Assembly (NCBI GenBank): GCA_964427175.1
Contig: CAYRTP010000093.1
Coordinates: forward strand, 1-9,643
Source of the DNA: CAMEON01 sp964427175
Lineage (GTDB): Bacteria; Bacillota; Clostridia; Oscillospirales; CAG-272
Length of the DNA stretch: 9,643 nt
Reading direction: 5' to 3'
In this document: in pieces, positions 6,286 through 9,643 of the stretch
How positions within the stretch are numbered: the first letter of the stretch is position 1
Layout: every line of letters begins with the position of its first letter
Translations under genes and position numbers: made by a program
The notes under the pieces: generated by a model
Told to the model about the DNA's origin: nothing
The model's input: the letters and a program-made list of their open reading frames with translations, nothing else
Databases searched by the model: none

Positions 6286-6360
6286 GTAGGGGAGGGGTCC
6301 CCCCTCCCGAATGACCTGTCCTACGCCGTATGTCGGCGGGAGGCGCAACGCCTCCCCTAC
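6286..6360. repeat. Second palindromic element with GTAGGGG ends
   Basis: The outer inverted repeat GTAGGGGAGG (6286-6295) and CCTCCCCTAC (6351-6360) encloses two hairpins: GGGAGGGG/CCCCTCCC (6290-6297 with 6301-6308) and GGGAGGCG/CGCCTCCC (6338-6345 with 6349-6356). The ends match those of the element at 6183-6254, so both probably belong to one repeat family. Downstream to 6405 the DNA resembles low-complexity repeat remnant, with no gene seen. Confidence 0.75.
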
Positions 6361-6404
6361 ACACCCGGAAGAACGAAGTGAGGAGGCGTTGCGAGGAGGT
6401 TTCC

Positions 6405-6423
6405 AAAAGCCCTGACAGGCTTT
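6405..6423 (-). terminator. Weak hairpin after the GTPase gene
   Basis: On the minus strand, AAAGCC/GGCTTT (6423-6418 with 6411-6406) with a 6-nt loop is followed by only one further T. It lies 36 nt past the GTPase stop codon. It may contribute to termination, but the hairpin at 6106-6085 is the better candidate. Confidence 0.3.
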
Positions 6424-6458
6424 GCCTGGCGGACACCGGGAGGCACGCTCTCCCCTCC

Positions 6459-9068
6459 TCACCCCCGCCTCTCGGTCAGCTTCCGAATGAAATCCGTGAT
6501 CTCACTGCCCACGGCGGTGACCTCGGAGATGAATTCCTTCACGGTCATGCGGGAGACTCCCGCGGTGACAGCCGAGATCTGCAGGAGGTAGTCGCCCGTG
6601 ACCACGCGGATGGAATAGTCGGGTCCCAGATCGTGGATGACCTTCTCGATGTAGGCATCGGCGGTCTGATTCTGCTTGGTGTAGACCACCCGATAGCCGT
6701 TGCGGGTGAACTCCGAGCCCATGCCGTCCTTGACCAGGTAGGCATCGAAAACCAGGAGCAGCTCGGTCTTGGTGAAGGCCACGTAGTCCGCCAGGATGTC
6801 CATGAGGGTCTCCCTCGCCTTCTCCAGGCTGAATCTGGCCTCCTTGGCCAGGGTCTCCCAGGCGTAGATGAGGTTGTAGCCGTCCAGGATGGTCATACGG
6901 CGGGCGGGCTTGGGCTTGTGGGCCTTGGGGGAGGTGACGGCGGCTACCGTCTTGGGCTCGGTGTAGCGGCGGCACTTGATGGGACCGAACTCGCGGAGCA
7001 TGATGGCCTCCAGCTCCTCGTCGGACAGGCGGTACTGCTTGGCGATCCCCGAGGCGCGGGGGATCACCGTGAAGGCGGTGCTGTCGGGGGCGGCCAGGTT
7101 GACCGCGTCCTCCAGGTGCTTGTGGGCATCCACCTCCTGCCAGGGCACCACCACGCCCGCTCCGTGGGAGCAGAACACCGAGTGGGGGGAGCCGTTGGGA
7201 TCCGCCTCGGGATCATAGCCGGCGGCGACGGTGACTTCATCGCTGTTGTGGCAGGGCTCGTAGCCGTCGGAGGTGCAGAACAGGCGGCCTCGGCCGCGGG
7301 TGTAGCCCGCCACCTCGCGGGCGTACTCCTGCAGAGTGGACACGGGACCCCGTCCCACCAGGGTGGTCATCTCCTCGGTGCCGTCGGAGGCGGTTCCCGC
7401 CGTGGCGGAGTCCACCGTGAAGGCGGCGTGGCAGAGCTCCAGGTCGGTCATGGCCCGCCCCACGTAGGCCGAGGGAATCTCCAGGCGGAACTTGAAGTAG
7501 GGCTCCAGCAGGGTACACCCCGCTTTCATGAGTCCGTGACGGACGGCGCGGAGGGTGGCCTCTCGGAAGTCACCGCCCTCGGTGTGCTTGAGGTGGGCAC
7601 GGCCCGCCACCAGGGTGATGCGGGTGTCGGTGAGGCGGGCACCGATCCGCGTTCCGCGGTGGTCCCCCTCGTAGAGGTGGGAGAGGATGAGCCTCTGCCA
7701 GTTGCGGTCCAGGTCATTTTCGGAGACGCGGGAGTCGAAGACCAGCCCCGTCCCCGCGGGCTGGGGCTCCAGGAGAAGCTGGACCTCGGCGTAGTGGCGC
7801 AGGGGCTCGAAATGCCCCGTGCCCAGGGTCCGCGAGGAAATCTTTTCCTTATAGAGGATGCGTCCCGTGTCCAGCTCGCAGGCCCAGCCGAAGCGATCCG
7901 AGATCAGCCTCTTGAGCAGGTCGATCTGAATGTCTCCCATGAGGCGGGCTTCGATCTGGGACAGCTCGGAGTTCCAGCGCAGGTGGAGGGAGGGCTCCTC
8001 CTCCTCCAGCTCCTTGAGCTTGGGGAAGGCCACACGGGGGTCCAGCCCCTCGGGGAGGGTGATGCGATAGGACAGGACGGGCTCCAGGACGGGGGAGGCC
8101 ACGTCGGACTCCCGCCCCAAGCCCTGTCCCACGTAGGTGGCGGTCAGGCCGATGACGGCGCAGATCTCCCCCGCGCCCACACGCTCCACCTGCTCGAACT
8201 TGTCCCCCGAATAGAGGCGGAGCTGGCTGACCTTCTCGGTCACACGGGTGCCGTCGGGGGTGAGGTAGGACAGCTCGTCACGGGCGGAGAGGACACCTCC
8301 CGTGATCTTGAGGTAGGTCAGGCGGGTGTTGCCCGCCCGGGCGATCTTGTAGACCGTGGCCGAAAACTCCCCCTCGGGATAGGCGGGGGAGAGGGTGTAG
8401 CGGTCCAGGGTGCGGAGCAGGTGGGCCACGCCGTCGGTACGCAGAGCCGCGCCGAACAGGACGGGGAACAGCCTGCGGCAGGAGATCAGCGAGGATATCT
8501 CCCCGTCGTCGATGGGCTCACCCGACAGGACGGTGTCCAGGAAATCCTCGTGGACCAGGGCCAGCCGCTCGTCCAGCTCGGACTTGGTGTGGGTCTCGTA
8601 GAAGGCGGTACAGAAGGGGGAGAGGGTCTTTTGGAGCTCGGCCTCCAGGTCGGATTTCTGCTTGACGGCGATGTCGATCTTGTTGACGAAAATAAAGGTG
8701 GGGACTCCGTAGTGCTCCAGGAGCTGCCACAGGGTACGGGTGTGGTTCTGCACCCCGTCGGGGGCGGAGACCACCAGGACGGCGTAGTCCAGGAGGGACA
8801 GGGTCCGCTCGGCTTCGGCGGAAAAATCCACGTGGCCGGGGGTGTCCAAAAGGATATAGTCACAGGCCTCGGTGGAGAAGCGGGCCTGCTTGGAGAAGAT
8901 GGTGATCCCCCGTTCCCGCTCCATGGGAGCATTATCCAGAAAGGTATTCTTATGGTCCACCCGCCCGCGGGAGCGGAGGGTCCCCGAGAGGTAGAGCAGG
9001 GCTTCGGACAGGGTGGTTTTTCCGGCATCCACATGGGCCAGGATGCCAATGGTGAGATGTTTGGGCAT
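6459..9068 (-). CDS. TetM-like ribosomal-protection-type GTPase with NYN domain
   Basis: The start is the ATG at 9068, supported by AAGGAG 5 nt upstream and by the family N-terminus; a longer frame using TTG at 9140 is not credible. The product is 869 residues, against about 640 for TetM/TetO. GTPase motifs: AHVDAGKT (11-18), RGITI (53-57), DTPGH (75-79), NKID (129-132). EF-G/TetM-like domains II-V follow, including LLEPYFKFRLEIPSAYVGRA. The TetM domain IV loop SPVSTPADFR reads LKHTEGGDFR here, so the loop that displaces tetracycline is not conserved. Residues 725-869 are a YacP-like NYN (PIN-type) nuclease domain with acidic residues in LDGYN, VFDAY, TADAYIE and TGDYLLQ. The protein probably binds ribosomes in a GTP-dependent way; a tRNA- or rRNA-directed nuclease role for the tail is inference. 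Drug resistance cannot be assumed. Confidence 0.92.
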   Translation of the reverse strand: MPKHLTIGILAHVDAGKTTLSEALLYLSGTLRSRGRVDHKNTFLDNAPMERERGITIFSKQARFSTEACDYILLDTPGHVDFSAEAERTLSLLDYAVLVVSAPDGVQNHTRTLWQLLEHYGVPTFIFVNKIDIAVKQKSDLEAELQKTLSPFCTAFYETHTKSELDERLALVHEDFLDTVLSGEPIDDGEISSLISCRRLFPVLFGAALRTDGVAHLLRTLDRYTLSPAYPEGEFSATVYKIARAGNTRLTYLKITGGVLSARDELSYLTPDGTRVTEKVSQLRLYSGDKFEQVERVGAGEICAVIGLTATYVGQGLGRESDVASPVLEPVLSYRITLPEGLDPRVAFPKLKELEEEEPSLHLRWNSELSQIEARLMGDIQIDLLKRLISDRFGWACELDTGRILYKEKISSRTLGTGHFEPLRHYAEVQLLLEPQPAGTGLVFDSRVSENDLDRNWQRLILSHLYEGDHRGTRIGARLTDTRITLVAGRAHLKHTEGGDFREATLRAVRHGLMKAGCTLLEPYFKFRLEIPSAYVGRAMTDLELCHAAFTVDSATAGTASDGTEEMTTLVGRGPVSTLQEYAREVAGYTRGRGRLFCTSDGYEPCHNSDEVTVAAGYDPEADPNGSPHSVFCSHGAGVVVPWQEVDAHKHLEDAVNLAAPDSTAFTVIPRASGIAKQYRLSDEELEAIMLREFGPIKCRRYTEPKTVAAVTSPKAHKPKPARRMTILDGYNLIYAWETLAKEARFSLEKARETLMDILADYVAFTKTELLLVFDAYLVKDGMGSEFTRNGYRVVYTKQNQTADAYIEKVIHDLGPDYSIRVVTGDYLLQISAVTAGVSRMTVKEFISEVTAVGSEITDFIRKLTERRG

Positions 9069-9095
9069 GGGAGCTCCTTGGGGGGATTTGAGTGA

Positions 9096-9141
9096 AGATA
9101 CAAGTGACGAGATACAAGATACTGAGATACAAAGATACAAG
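9096..9141. repeat. Four AGATACAA repeats upstream of the GTPase gene
   Basis: AGATACAA occurs at 9096-9103, 9110-9117, 9125-9132 and 9133-9140 (CTTGTATCT on the transcribed strand), three of the copies being followed by G. Copy starts are 14, 15 and 8 bp apart. The cluster lies between the GH2 stop codon and the GTPase ribosome binding site. No consensus promoter or terminator is visible here. It could be a protein binding array or a slippage-prone simple repeat. Confidence 0.7.
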
Positions 9142-9165
9142 ATATGGTCTGTTGGTTGTCACCGA

Positions 9166-9643
9166 TCACTTACTTACGGTTTCGGCCGATACTTGTTCGA
9201 TTTTTTGTGCGATGGCTTGCATACGTGCGGGAGATACCTTTGTGATCCTGCGGTCATATGAAAGCAGGCCGTTGGTTTCGTCTTCCACGTCGGAGACTTG
9301 GGTGTAGACGGCGGCGCAGAGGCCTTGGGGGATGGCGGGGAGGATCTCCTCCTCGTAGAGCTTGACCAGGGCATCCTCGAAGTCGGCTTGCTCGGCAAAG
9401 AAGCGGTAGCCGTAGGTGCCTTTGGGATTGAAGGCGTGGCCCGCGGGCTTGCAGGCGTAGCCGCCGAACTCCGAGAGGACCATGGGTTTGTCGCCGTACT
9501 TGAGCCGTACGGGCTTGAAATAGATATGCTCGCTGTCCACGTCGGACTCCACACCCTTGAACCAGCCCGAGGCGGTGTCGATGAAGCGGGTATGATCCAG
9601 CTCGCGGAGGCGGCGGTAGGCGGCGGTGCCGTCGAACTGCCCC
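9166..9643 (-). CDS. Glycoside hydrolase family 2 protein, C-terminal part
   Basis: Only the last 158 codons are in the window; the frame is open through the right edge, so the start is outside and the GTG at 9552 is an internal Val codon. The fragment fits the end of a GH2 TIM-barrel domain (beta-galactosidase/beta-glucuronidase type): RFIDTASGW, then DVDSEHIYFKP, then VLSEFGGYA, whose Glu is at the position of the GH2 catalytic nucleophile, and YTQVSDVEDETNGLLSYDRR near the end. The exact sugar specificity cannot be told. No signal peptide can be judged. The stop TGA (9168-9166) is followed after 97 bp by the GTPase gene in the same direction with no clear terminator, so read-through is possible. 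Confidence 0.88.
   Translation of the reverse strand, partial: GQFDGTAAYRRLRELDHTRFIDTASGWFKGVESDVDSEHIYFKPVRLKYGDKPMVLSEFGGYACKPAGHAFNPKGTYGYRFFAEQADFEDALVKLYEEEILPAIPQGLCAAVYTQVSDVEDETNGLLSYDRRITKVSPARMQAIAQKIEQVSAETVSK

Noticed and set aside
6459..9068. Calling the gene a tetracycline resistance determinant
   Set aside because: The TetM domain IV tip loop is not conserved and the protein carries an extra nuclease-type domain, so resistance is not supported by the sequence.
6330..9095. A 921-codon open frame on the plus strand
   Set aside because: It is the antisense shadow of the TetM-like GTPase. Its translation is Gly/Val/Leu-rich without domains, while the minus strand shows full GTPase motifs and a ribosome binding site.
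9069..9140. A 24-residue N-terminal extension of the GTPase from a TTG codon
   Set aside because: It is encoded by the AGATACAA repeat region, has no ribosome binding site, and the family N-terminus plus AAGGAG support ATG at 9068.
9096..9141. CRISPR-like or tandem array
   Set aside because: The repeat word is only 8 bp with irregular spacing and no spacer-length inserts, and no cas genes are present.

Overview
The window looks like chromosomal DNA from a GC-rich anaerobic member of the Clostridia, of the gut Oscillospiraceae/Ruminococcaceae kind. The basis is consensus sigma-A promoters with TGn-extended -10 boxes, AGGAGG-type ribosome binding sites, Lys-rich lipoprotein signal peptides, a TetM-like translational GTPase fused to a YacP-like NYN domain, and GTAGGGG-type palindromic intergenic repeats. 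No genus can be named from the sequence.

Left part (1-3224): a hairpin terminator enters from the left edge. A 172-bp non-coding repeat (unit A, 31-202) follows, then a long orphan lipoprotein gene on the minus strand (337-2529) with visibly lower GC than the genes to its right. Its promoter (2675-2703) and two strong hairpins lie behind it. A second, 98% identical repeat (unit B, 2970-3139) directly abuts the 3' CCA end of a tRNA-Tyr(GTA) gene (3140-3224, minus strand). Both units carry, at their tRNA-distal end, a displaced copy of the last 23-25 nt of this tRNA including CCA. Each displaced CCA is followed by its own hairpin, as the true tRNA CCA is. This looks like stacked insertions at the tRNA 3' end, with the lipoprotein gene as possible cargo. 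No recombinase is present in the window.

Middle part (3225-6142): divergent near-perfect promoters drive tRNA-Tyr leftwards and a PgeF/YfiH family gene rightwards. The last codons of that gene contain another perfect promoter, which serves a secreted lipoprotein combining an alkaline-phosphatase-superfamily phosphodiesterase domain with a C-terminal LamG-like domain. Back-to-back hairpins close this unit in both directions.

Right part (6143-9643): a gene-free stretch of about 390 bp (6068-6458) holds the two terminators, two palindromic repeat elements with matching GTAGGGG...CCCCTAC ends, and a weak hairpin. On the minus strand there is then a TetM-like ribosomal-protection-type GTPase with a C-terminal NYN domain, preceded by a cluster of AGATACAA repeats and by the 3' end of a GH2 glycoside hydrolase gene that runs off the window. 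The GH2 and GTPase genes are co-directional about 97 bp apart and could be co-transcribed, but their functions are not obviously linked. The most unusual structure is the tRNA-anchored repeat array.
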